Shown here: in pieces, positions 1 through 10,982 of the stretch
Position numbering within the stretch: position 1 is the first letter of the stretch
How the letters are laid out: each line of letters starts with the position of its first letter
Assembly (NCBI GenBank): GCA_022360655.1
Contig: JAKSCK010000255.1
Coordinates: forward strand, 124,001-188,000
Length of the DNA: 64,000 bases
Reading direction: 5' to 3'
From: Spirochaetales bacterium
GTDB lineage: Bacteria; Spirochaetota; Spirochaetia; DSM-2461
The notes under the pieces: model-generated
The model's database searches: none
What the model was told of the DNA's origin: nothing
The model's input: the letters and a program-made list of their open reading frames with translations, nothing else
Made by a program: the position numbers and the translations under genes

Positions 1-1759
1 CATAAAGTTTGTCTGCATCAGGATGATCATTCACATCCGTGATGCGGGCCGCTCGAAGATCAAACGTGGCAAAGGCCGCTTCTGGGGAATCCTCTGGGAC
101 ACTGGCTCCACGCTCTTCTTGTGAACCACTAAAGCGCTGACGCAATGAGGCAATCCGATCATCTTCCAATTTCTCAAAGAGAATGGCGCAATCACTGATG
201 GACAGATCTCCCTCAAGAGATCCAAGAAGTGACCATTGGTCATTTTCCAGTCCAAACCACTGAGAGATTTGACGTGCTGTGGCTGGCATGTAGGGCTTCA
301 TGAGAATGGCCAAATCCCGAACAAGGAAGCTCAGGGTTCGAAGAAGTTTAGCAGCCTCTTCGGGGGCTTGTTTCCGTGTTCTCCAAGGTTCACCGGCTTG
401 GAAGGCCTTATTACCGAGGTCACAAAGAGCAAAGATTTGGCGGAAGGCACCGCGCAACTCTGCGCGGTCGAGCTTGGTGGTAATTTCTGCCTCCATGGCC
501 TTCACCTGTGCCCAAAGTTCCTCATCCACAGGACCTTCAGGAGCCCTTCCATCAAAGAAACGATTGAGAAAGGACAGCGTTCTGTTCACCAAGTTGGCAA
601 AGTTGCCAATGAGTTCCCCATTCACCTTCTCTTGGAAATCATTCCAAGTGAATTGATAATCGGAGTTTTCTGGGCGGTTATAGTAAATGTAGAAACGCCA
701 TACATCGGCCGGGATTCCTGTGTCCTGACAATCATTACCAAACACTCCCACACCCTTACTCTTGGAGAATTTGGTGTTTTCGTAGTTCAAATACTCCGAG
801 GAGCTCATGTGATGGAGTTTGGTCCACTTTTCTCCTGAAGCCAGTTGGGTGCAGGGGAAAATGACAGTATGGAAGGGAATATTGTCTTTTCCAATGAATT
901 GGAAGAGTTCCGTGTCCTCTGGAGATCGCCACCAAGATTCCCAATCATCAGTGAGATCAGCCGTGATGGAGATGTATCCAATCGGAGCATCAAACCACAC
1001 ATAGAAAACCTTGTCTTCAAAGCCTTCTTTGGGAACGGGAATACCCCACTTTAAATCTCGGGTGATGGCCCGTTCTCGCAGTCCATCGCGAATCCAGCTC
1101 TCCGTCATACGAACGGCATTATTGGCCCAGAAACCACTAACTTTAGTTTCCTTCATCCACTCTTCTAGGATGGGCTTTAACTTGGGCAAATCGAGATAAA
1201 GGTGACGAGTACTTTTTACAACGGGAGTGCTGCCACAGGTCCCACACCGGGGGGCTTCAAGTTCTGTGGGATCCAAGAGTTTACCACAGCTTTCACATTG
1301 ATCGCCTCGAGCATCTTCATATCCACAATGGGGACAGGTTCCATGAACAAAACGGTCTGCAAGAAAGCGCTCATCTTTTTCACAGAAAAGCTGCTCAATG
1401 GTGTTTTCTTTGATATAACCGGCTTCATCCACACGCTTAAAGAGATTTTGCACAATCTCTGTTTGCACAGGGCGACTGGTGCGGCCAAAGTGATCAAAAT
1501 CAATCTCAAACCACTTATATATATCTGTGTGCACAGCGTGATAGCGGTCACAAAGCTCCCGGGGGGTCACACCCTCTTGAAGAGCCCGAGTTTCTGTGGC
1601 TGTACCGTACTCGTCGGTTCCGCAGACATACATGGTCTCGTATCCATACTGGCGGCAAAATCGAGCGAAGACGTCAGCAGAGAGAACCTGAATGAGGTTG
1701 CCCAGATGAGGAATGTTATTCACGTAGGGCAGTGCGGAGGTGACAAGTCGTTTCTTCAT
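1..1759 (-). CDS. metG: Methionyl-tRNA synthetase (3' end beyond window)
   Basis: Charges tRNA-Met in the cytoplasm. The frame is open from the ATG at 1759 to the left edge with no stop. It begins MKKRLVTSALPYVN and carries a HLGN signature at about 18-21. Six cysteines (C142, C145, C155, C158, C172, C175) form the zinc knuckles of the MetG1 type, and KFSKS (about 330-334) is the KMSKS loop. The last visible residues (DLRAARI...HPDADKLY) are the start of the C-terminal EMAPII-like tRNA-binding/dimerisation domain, so roughly 100 residues are missing. It lies 48 bases downstream of the stop of the preceding lipoprotein gene on the same strand, with no strong terminator between them, so cotranscription is possible. 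An in-frame ATG at 1771 is an alternative start; neither start has a clear Shine-Dalgarno sequence. Confidence 0.95.
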   Translation of the reverse strand, partial: MKKRLVTSALPYVNNIPHLGNLIQVLSADVFARFCRQYGYETMYVCGTDEYGTATETRALQEGVTPRELCDRYHAVHTDIYKWFEIDFDHFGRTSRPVQTEIVQNLFKRVDEAGYIKENTIEQLFCEKDERFLADRFVHGTCPHCGYEDARGDQCESCGKLLDPTELEAPRCGTCGSTPVVKSTRHLYLDLPKLKPILEEWMKETKVSGFWANNAVRMTESWIRDGLRERAITRDLKWGIPVPKEGFEDKVFYVWFDAPIGYISITADLTDDWESWWRSPEDTELFQFIGKDNIPFHTVIFPCTQLASGEKWTKLHHMSSSEYLNYENTKFSKSKGVGVFGNDCQDTGIPADVWRFYIYYNRPENSDYQFTWNDFQEKVNGELIGNFANLVNRTLSFLNRFFDGRAPEGPVDEELWAQVKAMEAEITTKLDRAELRGAFRQIFALCDLGNKAFQAGEPWRTRKQAPEEAAKLLRTLSFLVRDLAILMKPYMPATARQISQWFGLENDQWSLLGSLEGDLSISDCAILFEKLEDDRIASLRQRFSGSQEERGASVPEDSPEAAFATFDLRAARITDVNDHPDADKLY

Positions 1760-1807
1760 AACGCCGACCATATTACGCCCGGCGCCCAAAGGGGTCAATG
1801 TGAAGGG

Positions 1808-4800
1808 CTATTGCATCCACTCAGGAATGGAATTTTCTACCGTGTAAAGATTCTCACCATCCACCACATAAAGCCGCTGCTCATTCATCCAAGCATCCAC
1901 TGCAAAAACTTCTGGACATTGAGAAACAAGCCAAGGCTGATGAAATTGTTTTAAATCATACATCAGCAATCCTTCCGCCCCTGCTGAAAGGTACAGATAC
2001 CGCTCATCAAGGGTTACAGCATGGGCTGCGGGAAAGTCTATGGACGTGATTTTTTGAATCCTCTTTGTTTCTGTGATCCGGTATAAATCGACTCCCTCCG
2101 CATTCAGAAGGGCCACTCTCCCATGGGAATACGCCACATCCCGAGCTGCTTGAATAGGAAGAGAATGCACTTTGATTGCATCGCCATTTGCCGCAATGGC
2201 ATAGAGCTCCAAGACCTCTTTGCCAGCCGCAAGGAATCCATTTTCAGTGAGAGCAAGGGCCGTGCAACCATTGAAGGGAAGGAAGGACTTTCTTTGAGCA
2301 CCTTCAGGGATTTCTTCAAGAACCAAGATGCCTTGATCCACAGCACCAAAAGCCCATGATTCCCAACTCACCACATCTCGCGCATAGCCATAACCATCAA
2401 AGATTACAGAGACTTCTGAATCATTTGGGCAATACCGCATTCCCGCCGATCCATCAGCAATATAGAGGCCACGCAAACCAGGAGCTACGGCCTCTGCAAA
2501 ATGACTTGGAACAGATTGAAGAAGAGACAGATTCTGGGGATGGTGGATGGACACCCCACCCTGATGGGAGGCCACATAGAGTTTTTGATCATAGCCAGAA
2601 ACACCATAGCTTCTTCCACGAGTGGAACATTCTTTCACCATGTAAGAGGATCCCACCAAATAGGTTTGATGAACCTCAAACCCATCATCATAGGAAACCA
2701 ACAAACGATCCTTCTGAAAAGACAGAGAGGAGACTTGGTTCATAGCATAGGTTTGGAACAGATACGGATCTCGAGGATTCCGAATATTCATCAAGACAAG
2801 AGAATCTTGGGTTCCCAGAAGAAGAAAATCCTCTGCGTTTTCGATGTGTTCAATCGATAATCCTGGAATGAGTGCAATGGGAGCACTTCCAATGGACGAT
2901 TCCAAATCATAAATTTTCACCCCTGATTTCTGATGTCCCACGGCTAAAAAGGCACCATTCTGAAATGTGGAAACACAACAGGCTTCTGAACTTCTGTATG
3001 TTCCAAGGTGCTGCGGAGATAAAGGATTCTGAAGATCAAAAACCACCACACCTCGTTCAGGATCGGCCAGATAGGCCCTCTCACCTTGTACCAAAAGGTC
3101 TTCACCCCTATACCCTTCAGATTGATACAGCCGTCGGGGATTTAAGGGATCACGAACATCCAGAACACGCAATCCATTTTCTTGATCTGCAAGAAAGGCA
3201 TAATTCCCTTTGACTTGAACCGACACACTCTTCCCCGCCCGGCGTGATCCAACAATTTGAGGACGAGAAGGAATACTGACACTGATGGTTTTTAATCCAC
3301 CCTCACCTGCCGCAACATAGGCATATTCTCCAAGAACCGCCACATCCAATGCGCCTTTCAGAGCACAACTTCCAACCATGCGTGGACGGCTAGGATTGAT
3401 CACATCCACAATGGCAAAACCCTGCTCAGGAGAAACCATAAAGGCATAATCACCTTCCACACGGATGGAATGTGGTAAAAAGCCCTCCATCCGAGCAAGA
3501 CGCTCCACACTGCGTCGTTGTGCAATGAGGCTTTCTCCCCACACAGCCTGACTCTTCTGATTTGCATACGCCACAGGAGCCACGCTGTACCAATATCTCT
3601 GTCCAAACCTAACATCTGTATCGATGAATTGAGCTCCAGACACATTCTCATCCAATGGAAGAAATGGACCATCAGGTGTGGTGGCACGGTATACAACATA
3701 AGAGTGAGAAGACGGGATGGGATTCCAATCCAGACGGATTCGCCGAAACTCACCCGTGATTTGTGGCGCTAATGTTTCTGGACTGAGAGGCAAGACGCGT
3801 TCAGTATGAGATTTCACTAAACCATAGGGCGTTTGGGCCTCCACTTCCATGGTATATTCATGACCATTTTCCAAACCTGTGATGGTGATTCCAGCCTGGG
3901 GTGATTCAAAACGTCGCAACTCACCAGAATCACTCTTCACCAGTACCGCATAACCAAGGGCCTCAGGAACACCAGACCACTCACTCCAAACAGACTGATT
4001 TTGTGGCGTGAGTGAAAAATCAGGAATATCACTCGCCCCTCTTTGGAGAAGAAGGGTTTGGGTGATGCTTTTTCCATTCCTTCCCACAACGGTAAGGACA
4101 AGACGCTGTTCCCCTTCCAGACCCTGGGTAGAAATCACCTGATCAAACTGCCCATCCCTTCCTAGAGGTAAAACCCCTTCCAACTTGGCACCCCGAAGTT
4201 GGTTATCTGTAGGAAGAATCTCATAACGAACCTCAACCGCATCCTCAAAAAACGGATTCTGGGAATACGGATCGAAGACAGAACCATGGAACCGTAATCC
4301 CGCCCCAAAGTACGCTCCCTCTGAGGGACCCTCTAAAACCATTTGGGGAGCCAATCTGCCATCCTCCAAGAGCAGGGACTGGTGAGTGACATTCCCATTG
4401 TGATCAGAACTCACAACAACGAGCTCAACATCCCCCTCTCTTTGGCGCATATCAACACGAAATCCAAAGGAACCAGAGGAATCAAATATCACCGGTCGGA
4501 GTTCCTCCCCGGCAAATTTCCAGCTCACGGAGGCCACTTCTCCAATGCCTTCAGGATCATGAGAACCAGGTCCAACATGACCAAGGATTTCCACAGAATC
4601 GTTGTACATCCCTCCCGATAAAGGAGAATCCAGGAAAAGCGCAGGACCTTCACCATCATTCACAAGGGACAATTGGGCATGATGAGATTTCCCTTCCACA
4701 TCAACACCCATCACATGAAGAGAAACGTTCCCATTATAGTCAAAGGTATAGAAATCAAAATCAAAGGAACCATTTTCCCCAACGTCAACAGTTCCACCAG

Positions 4801-5929
4801 AATCCAATTCTGAACATTGCCAATGGATTTCCTGGATTCCTTCGCTCTGGCCATGCACAGTAACTTGGGAATGATAAATCGACCCCTCCGGGGGGGATTT
4901 TAAGGTCAATTCTGCCGTTGGGTACGGTTGAGAAGACTTGGGGATTTTATTGGGGAGAAGATCCTCTTTAAGAATCTCATTGTTTTCTTCCTCAATGATT
5001 TTTTGAGAAGATTCTATGGTCTCTTTTACAGGTTCATTGGACTGTGTATGAAGCGTTTCTTCACGTTGTTCGAGGGAAGAGACGTCCCCCTGCAGAGGAG
5101 GATTCTGAACCAAAGTATCCTTGGATGTAATATCCAACTCAATGGACTCATCATCACTTTGAGATTCTCGTTCATCATTCATCACTAAATCTTGTTGATT
5201 GAGATCCAAGGTCTTTTCATCAACAAGTTCATCGTCTTCATTCTCGGTGATAATCCTGCTCTCATCAGGAAGAACCAACACCTCTTCCTCATTGTCATTC
5301 GAGAGCTCTGGGCGAATGACGACAGTCTTCACAACTTCATCAACAGGAGGCCCCACAGAGTCGGGCTTGGAAGCTACCTCCTCATGTTCCTCTACACGTT
5401 CATGATCAACAAGCTCTGATGTTTCAATTTTTGAATCTTGGGTGATTGAGCTTGATTCCAATGAATGGACTTCAGGACTTTCCTTAATGATCGTTTTTTG
5501 TAAATCCTCTTGAACCAACCATTCCTGTGGTTCATTCCATGGTTGAGCAAGTTGATGAGCAAAATTGTTGAGCTCATCTCTATCCAAAGAATTCTGATGA
5601 TTGATAATGTTGGTAGTTTGGAGATCTGTTGGTGAAAGAGGTTCCTCATTCTCATCTGCAATGGAGTCGACTTCATCCCATTTCTTTGGAAGAACGGCCT
5701 GTTTGTTTGCACGCTCTTCCCTCTCAAGATTCTCCGGGATTTCATGAATTGGAGATGACTCCATCGCTTCTGCAATCGCATATTTTGAATCATTTTCATA
5801 AACATTCGAAACTAAATCTTGAGTTTGCCTATCATCTTTTCGACAAGAATAAATCTGCAAAGAAAAAAATATGACCAACAGAAACAGTGTGTGAAAAAGC
5901 TTCCATTTTGGAGATTCATCGCCAGTCAT
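1808..5929 (-). CDS. Giant lipoprotein with Ig-like, FN3-like and LVIVD propeller repeats
   Basis: A predicted exported surface or periplasmic lipoprotein of about 1373 residues. A hydrophobic signal ends in LQIYSC (lipidated Cys about 29-30). Residues about 35-330 are strikingly acidic and low-complexity (E, D, S, N, Q). Residues about 335-630 hold repeated Ig-like units of the type 'SPxxGxxY...V.VxG...G.F.' Residues about 640-810 look like two fibronectin-III domains (VLVKSDSGELRRF..., YVVYRATTPDGPF). From about 820 to the end there are LVIVD-type beta-propeller repeats (e.g. AYVAAGEGGLKTISVSIP, AYLADPERGVVVFDLQNP). The start is the second of two tandem ATGs, five bases after AGGAG. It is the last gene of a three-gene run (37-base gap to the gene upstream). 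Function is unknown; adhesion or a surface scaffold is only an inference. Confidence 0.85.
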   Translation of the reverse strand: MTGDESPKWKLFHTLFLLVIFFSLQIYSCRKDDRQTQDLVSNVYENDSKYAIAEAMESSPIHEIPENLEREERANKQAVLPKKWDEVDSIADENEEPLSPTDLQTTNIINHQNSLDRDELNNFAHQLAQPWNEPQEWLVQEDLQKTIIKESPEVHSLESSSITQDSKIETSELVDHERVEEHEEVASKPDSVGPPVDEVVKTVVIRPELSNDNEEEVLVLPDESRIITENEDDELVDEKTLDLNQQDLVMNDERESQSDDESIELDITSKDTLVQNPPLQGDVSSLEQREETLHTQSNEPVKETIESSQKIIEEENNEILKEDLLPNKIPKSSQPYPTAELTLKSPPEGSIYHSQVTVHGQSEGIQEIHWQCSELDSGGTVDVGENGSFDFDFYTFDYNGNVSLHVMGVDVEGKSHHAQLSLVNDGEGPALFLDSPLSGGMYNDSVEILGHVGPGSHDPEGIGEVASVSWKFAGEELRPVIFDSSGSFGFRVDMRQREGDVELVVVSSDHNGNVTHQSLLLEDGRLAPQMVLEGPSEGAYFGAGLRFHGSVFDPYSQNPFFEDAVEVRYEILPTDNQLRGAKLEGVLPLGRDGQFDQVISTQGLEGEQRLVLTVVGRNGKSITQTLLLQRGASDIPDFSLTPQNQSVWSEWSGVPEALGYAVLVKSDSGELRRFESPQAGITITGLENGHEYTMEVEAQTPYGLVKSHTERVLPLSPETLAPQITGEFRRIRLDWNPIPSSHSYVVYRATTPDGPFLPLDENVSGAQFIDTDVRFGQRYWYSVAPVAYANQKSQAVWGESLIAQRRSVERLARMEGFLPHSIRVEGDYAFMVSPEQGFAIVDVINPSRPRMVGSCALKGALDVAVLGEYAYVAAGEGGLKTISVSIPSRPQIVGSRRAGKSVSVQVKGNYAFLADQENGLRVLDVRDPLNPRRLYQSEGYRGEDLLVQGERAYLADPERGVVVFDLQNPLSPQHLGTYRSSEACCVSTFQNGAFLAVGHQKSGVKIYDLESSIGSAPIALIPGLSIEHIENAEDFLLLGTQDSLVLMNIRNPRDPYLFQTYAMNQVSSLSFQKDRLLVSYDDGFEVHQTYLVGSSYMVKECSTRGRSYGVSGYDQKLYVASHQGGVSIHHPQNLSLLQSVPSHFAEAVAPGLRGLYIADGSAGMRYCPNDSEVSVIFDGYGYARDVVSWESWAFGAVDQGILVLEEIPEGAQRKSFLPFNGCTALALTENGFLAAGKEVLELYAIAANGDAIKVHSLPIQAARDVAYSHGRVALLNAEGVDLYRITETKRIQKITSIDFPAAHAVTLDERYLYLSAGAEGLLMYDLKQFHQPWLVSQCPEVFAVDAWMNEQRLYVVDGENLYTVENSIPEWMQ

Positions 5930-5969
5930 CATTTCTCCTAAATTGAATCAAATATTCGGGAAATTCATT

Positions 5970-8900
5970 CTACTCTTCCGGCTCTAACATAATAGTCACA
6001 GGAAGAACATTAGAGGTGATATTGCTACGTAGATTATTGAAGGCATCTGTTCCACTCATTTTCAATCGAAGATATTCATAGGTTTGAGCTTCTGAATTTG
6101 GAATCTTCCATATGGCTTTACATTCATCTAAGTTTTGTTCCACAATTGCTTCAAATGATACATAATCATTAAACGCATCACTCATTGATAGTTCTATTTC
6201 AATAGAGGGAGAAGTGCCATTTTTCAATTCTTCATTCAGAGAAAATAAAACTTCAACTGAATCGTCACTTTGAAACACAGCCGTAATTTCATCCAAGGTC
6301 ACATTCTCAGCAAAATCAAGATACAATTGATCAATGGAATCATTGACTGAGAGTTCCCTTGTATGAATGATAAAACCATCATCAATGGTCAAAATTGCTT
6401 TTTCTTCATCTGAAAGAGTGAATTTATTTCCAGGAATAATCCCCACAAAGGCACCATTATTCTTTTGAACATCAAAAACTTCATCTGTACCGGTCAAAGA
6501 AAGTGAGAAAGAGCAAGTACTAAACATATTGTCTTCATAATTTCCTGTGAATTTCACATCATCACCAGTTATTCCATCAACAATATTCGACTCAAAATCT
6601 GAGACAACTGTGGGAAGATTATGAATGAGATCTTCCATTTCTTTTTCTGTTGTTGAGCGATTAAAATAAGAATCATTATTTTCAATAACATGAAATTTTA
6701 GCTTTGTGGGATCAATTTCTAAAATATTTTTTCTTGGAATAGACCATTGAGTTTTCCATCTTCTCAAACCATTACTTTCGGTCTTTACTTCTCCCTGAGG
6801 AACCTCATATACGCCATCACTAACATCAATTTTAATTATTCCTAGAGGAGTGTTTTGAACATCATCATCCAAAGTATACTCTAATGTAAGAACTCCAATA
6901 TCTGTAGCCAATTCACCACCATCACCTTGTTCTGTGGTCATGATAGGATTTCCAACAAAATCAAGAGAATAATCGTAGTCAAAACTATACGTTGTCGAAT
7001 TCCCAACGGAATCCTCAACATCAAGTTTCAGAGTATTTATCTCTTGCTCCATTGGAACATCAAAAATTTTCCATATTTTCTCACATTCACCATCATCCGA
7101 ATGAATGGAAACCTGGCCATCAGGAAAATCATTAATATTTGTTGAAGTAATGGTTAAGTGAGATGGTAATAGGCCTCTATCAACAATCCAAACCTTTAAT
7201 ATCATTTCATCACTGCTAAATTCCACTTTAGGGCTGCTGCTGGTAACAATCACTTGAGGAGGGAAATTATCAATTTTTAAACCCGTTAAATTTTGCGAAT
7301 AACTCAATGTATTTCCTTGAGGGTCCTTCGCTTGAATTTTGACTTGATTATCCAAACCATACAACAATTGATCATCATCAGTTGCTGTAGGAATATCAAA
7401 GTTCGCAATCCATGTATTCTCTGTAGCAGATTCTTCTACTGCACTGGTTAGATCTTTTATTATCTCATGAGAATAGTGATTTAAAATTAATTGAACATTT
7501 GGCGTCCCTTCTATCTCTTTACTGAGGCTAAATTCCAGCTTTAATTGGCTTCCTGCTTTGGCCTTTGATGATCCAGCAACATCATCCACAGACCATTGAA
7601 CAGTCCCCACTAATTCAGGAGCGTTTATATTTAGTATTCTTTCTGCACCATATTGAACACTTTGATTTCCAAACTCATCAGTCGCACGACTCCAAATATG
7701 TAAAGGGCTTAATTCTTTCTCCAGGAGATTGTTGTAAGGAACTTTAAAAGTAACCGTATTTGAATCTCCAACATCCAATAATTCTTTTATTTCATATGGA
7801 GAGGTTTCATCATTAAACCATAGTTGTACATTGACGTTAGGCTGATCACTTATATCAAGTCCGGCTCCTGAGTCCTCAACCGTGACGGAAAACTCGACTT
7901 CACGACTATCACTCAACAATTTCGTACTGATGTCTGTTATGACAGGTAGCACATTCTCAATATTGCATTCTAAGAATTGGCTTGTGGATACATCAGATGA
8001 GTGATTTCCATATTTGTCCTTACCCGCTGCATTTAAACTAATTTTATTCGCAATTATTTGTTCCGATTCATTTGTAAAATCCCACTGAGGTATCGTCAAT
8101 GAAGCAATCCAGTCATTTATTGTTTCACTTTCTAAATTCTCTGTAACAGAGTCCACTAGCACGGCACGCTTCGCCCCGCTTTCATGAATAAACACATAGA
8201 AAATACTCGGCGAGCTTCTGAGCTCCTCATTGAATGTGATGATTGAGTTGATAACTGTTCCTGTGTGACAAGGTGTTTCAATATCACCCCATTCAACACT
8301 TTCAATGGATAAGGATTCAAAATCTGCAATTACATTTTCATTACATTCTGTTCTGATTGATTCATTCCCAAAGTAATCTGATGCAGTGACAAAGCATGTA
8401 AGCGAACCTTGAAGCACATCTGAATTATTTATTAAGTCATGTTCAAATTTAGGAATAGTACCATCATCATAATTCTCAACAATAGGAGAGATAATCTCTT
8501 CACCTCTTAAAAATTCATATTGAACCATGGCCACATGGCTGGTGTCTTCAATTGCTCCAGGTTGAACTTCAATGGTCTTTCCTATGTACTTCAATGAGGG
8601 ATTGAAAAGTTCAGGTTCTTGATAATCGAGTTTGATTTGTGCAGAAGAACTAAATCCATTGATATTTGAGTTAATTTGTTCTTTTTCAAATAAACTGTAT
8701 TCCGTTGATATAGCATGTGTAGAAGGAAGTTCCGAATTGATGGAAAAATGGTCAAACGCATTAATTCTTACTGTAAATGCATGATTATCCTCAATTTGAA
8801 GAAGTTGTTCTCGAGGAAACTCAAAAGAATAATCCCCACCATTCTCAATTCCTTCAACTTCAATCATTTCTTTTTCATCAACAACGATGATTGCCAATGC

Positions 8901-10979
8901 AGAAGAAACCGAGGAAACATCGGAGATTGGAGCATTCACAATAAATTTATCAACATTACCAAAGATTAAATATCCATCTTTATAAAGCCATTTATTCTCT
9001 GACAAACTCAATTCTGGCGTTCCAATCATTGGAGGCGAATCATCAAGAATAATTTCTGTAATATTCTCATTGATGTGTTTATATTCGTAAGAATTTCCAG
9101 CCATATCGGTAAGGTAAATATTCAGTTCTAATGAATCACCACTGAGTGCCGGGCTTAACTTATTGAATGTGATATTCTGAGGGGCTCCATCTGGAATATT
9201 TCCTATAGAAGAATCAAAATATTGTTTATCAACATCATTTCCTGAATTGAAATCAACATAGCATTGTTCTAAATCCAAATCTCGTTCGCAATCGATATCA
9301 ATCTGAAGTTGATTTTCAAAAGTTCCAATTGCTGTAAGAATTGAATTCGTCTTTCTTACAGATCCATCCAATGTGAGATTTTCAATCACTTCATTTCTGG
9401 TTAGAGCCTTTGAATAATAGCGTATTTTTGAATCCCAATTCCCAGGAGTATTTCCATTCGTTGAGTTTTTCAACTTATCCGTCAAATAGAATTGGAGGGG
9501 AATTTGGTATGAATCTTGCTCCTGATCTAGTAGAAATTGAGCATAGTAATAACCATCATCATTTTTTTGACATTCTTGTTTTGTTGATTCATTGTTTTGT
9601 ATTCCTACATAGACAGAATTTTCTTCTTCTGCTAATCCCGCACCTCCTTGCGCATCACTCACTTTGAAACAAATTTCAAATATATCATTTTTTTTCAGAT
9701 AAATTGGAACGTCTAAAAATTCGGATTCTCCATGCTTTTTGAAACCCACATCATGAACAACTGGTGCATCACCATCAAAGTTAAAGATGCGATACAATTC
9801 ATTGACACCACCACTTTCATCAATAACACGGAACATTAACTTACAATCGGTTTTTATTTCACTAAAATCTAAGGTATCAAGAATTGGATTTGGCAATAAA
9901 CCTGCGGAATCTTTTATGATTTCTTTTTGGATAAAAACCGTCTCTTCATCATTTTTATCTACTACTTTATATTCTATTTTACTTATGGACTTCACACTCT
10001 CTTCTACAAATGTTCGTAATTGTACTTGGTTCTGAGCATAGGATGAAAAGAAATGAGTTTCATTCTTGGGTTCTTTCATCTCAATCAAGGGCATTCCATT
10101 GCTATAGAACATTGTAAAGGATTCTTCGGTGGACAAGCCATTTTTATCTGTTGCAATGACCCTTAGAATCATGTCATTTGTTCCCCAGGAATCTGGGGGT
10201 AAAAAGTTTTCACAGAGAAAGATTCCATTGCTTAAATTCAAGGAAATTGTGTATTCATAGAAATCAACCGTTGTTTCAATTGTTTCGTTTTCAAGTATTG
10301 ATTCAAAGTTCACAGAGCTCAAATCCATTATTCCCGATTGAGATCCAAAATAAAATTCAATCGTTTTTATTTCATCAATCCTCTCTTTAAACTGACTAGA
10401 ATTCCCAATTGATCCTTCTAGTGTTTTTTCCGATTTTTTGGAAAAATATCGATTCTCATTATTGGGCTGATGAATTTGAACAAAGGGTCCCATACTTCCC
10501 CGAAGTGGAAGATTCACACTGCTGGAATTGCCCCTTGCATCAGTTGCCGAAATTGTCACCTCTATGCTTCCACGTAACTCAGCAGTATTGACTACAAAAT
10601 GATAGGCCCCAGTTCTTGAATCAAATTCGAGTGAATGATTTGATCCCATTTCAGGGTCTTGTGTAACAGCACCCGTTGAATCAATGAGAATCCCACCACG
10701 ATATTCTGAACCACTGGCAACAACAAAGGATAATCGTCGTATGGTCCCCGCTCCATCTGCTGGAGCTATGGCATCATCATGGACCGTCCCTTGAATTTCT
10801 AGTTCGGAAAAATATGTTGCATAACGCTCATGAGATGTGATGGCAATTTTGGGCTGATAATGATCTTCCGCTACGGCAACAAGTCCCTCAGTGAGGGGCA
10901 TTGGACATGAGGCCACCAATAAAGCAGTAAGAAATACAATCCCCAATATTCCTTGATGGTTCTCAATCCAATTTTTCAT
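5970..10979 (-). CDS. Giant lipoprotein built of Ig-like/cadherin-like repeats
   Basis: 1669 residues. The signal peptide ends LLVASC, giving lipidation at about Cys25. The rest is a string of beta-sandwich-like repeats of about 100 residues with recurrent phrases such as 'ATDxxGN', 'AKDPQGN', 'VEDSVGN' and 'ISATDARGN', typical of bacterial Ig-like or cadherin-like modules that often bind Ca2+. No catalytic motif was recognised. The base composition is clearly more AT-rich than in the neighbouring housekeeping genes. The Shine-Dalgarno GAGGAG lies in the last codons of the upstream gene (3-base intergenic gap), so the two are probably translationally coupled. The role is unknown; the context suggests one secreted system with both flanking genes. 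Confidence 0.85.
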   Translation of the reverse strand: MKNWIENHQGILGIVFLTALLVASCPMPLTEGLVAVAEDHYQPKIAITSHERYATYFSELEIQGTVHDDAIAPADGAGTIRRLSFVVASGSEYRGGILIDSTGAVTQDPEMGSNHSLEFDSRTGAYHFVVNTAELRGSIEVTISATDARGNSSSVNLPLRGSMGPFVQIHQPNNENRYFSKKSEKTLEGSIGNSSQFKERIDEIKTIEFYFGSQSGIMDLSSVNFESILENETIETTVDFYEYTISLNLSNGIFLCENFLPPDSWGTNDMILRVIATDKNGLSTEESFTMFYSNGMPLIEMKEPKNETHFFSSYAQNQVQLRTFVEESVKSISKIEYKVVDKNDEETVFIQKEIIKDSAGLLPNPILDTLDFSEIKTDCKLMFRVIDESGGVNELYRIFNFDGDAPVVHDVGFKKHGESEFLDVPIYLKKNDIFEICFKVSDAQGGAGLAEEENSVYVGIQNNESTKQECQKNDDGYYYAQFLLDQEQDSYQIPLQFYLTDKLKNSTNGNTPGNWDSKIRYYSKALTRNEVIENLTLDGSVRKTNSILTAIGTFENQLQIDIDCERDLDLEQCYVDFNSGNDVDKQYFDSSIGNIPDGAPQNITFNKLSPALSGDSLELNIYLTDMAGNSYEYKHINENITEIILDDSPPMIGTPELSLSENKWLYKDGYLIFGNVDKFIVNAPISDVSSVSSALAIIVVDEKEMIEVEGIENGGDYSFEFPREQLLQIEDNHAFTVRINAFDHFSINSELPSTHAISTEYSLFEKEQINSNINGFSSSAQIKLDYQEPELFNPSLKYIGKTIEVQPGAIEDTSHVAMVQYEFLRGEEIISPIVENYDDGTIPKFEHDLINNSDVLQGSLTCFVTASDYFGNESIRTECNENVIADFESLSIESVEWGDIETPCHTGTVINSIITFNEELRSSPSIFYVFIHESGAKRAVLVDSVTENLESETINDWIASLTIPQWDFTNESEQIIANKISLNAAGKDKYGNHSSDVSTSQFLECNIENVLPVITDISTKLLSDSREVEFSVTVEDSGAGLDISDQPNVNVQLWFNDETSPYEIKELLDVGDSNTVTFKVPYNNLLEKELSPLHIWSRATDEFGNQSVQYGAERILNINAPELVGTVQWSVDDVAGSSKAKAGSQLKLEFSLSKEIEGTPNVQLILNHYSHEIIKDLTSAVEESATENTWIANFDIPTATDDDQLLYGLDNQVKIQAKDPQGNTLSYSQNLTGLKIDNFPPQVIVTSSSPKVEFSSDEMILKVWIVDRGLLPSHLTITSTNINDFPDGQVSIHSDDGECEKIWKIFDVPMEQEINTLKLDVEDSVGNSTTYSFDYDYSLDFVGNPIMTTEQGDGGELATDIGVLTLEYTLDDDVQNTPLGIIKIDVSDGVYEVPQGEVKTESNGLRRWKTQWSIPRKNILEIDPTKLKFHVIENNDSYFNRSTTEKEMEDLIHNLPTVVSDFESNIVDGITGDDVKFTGNYEDNMFSTCSFSLSLTGTDEVFDVQKNNGAFVGIIPGNKFTLSDEEKAILTIDDGFIIHTRELSVNDSIDQLYLDFAENVTLDEITAVFQSDDSVEVLFSLNEELKNGTSPSIEIELSMSDAFNDYVSFEAIVEQNLDECKAIWKIPNSEAQTYEYLRLKMSGTDAFNNLRSNITSNVLPVTIMLEPEE

Positions 10980-10982
10980 TTT

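Noticed and set aside
1202-1954. 250-codon ORF on the plus strand
   Set aside because: Antisense to metG and the end of the giant lipoprotein gene; no ribosome site or family.
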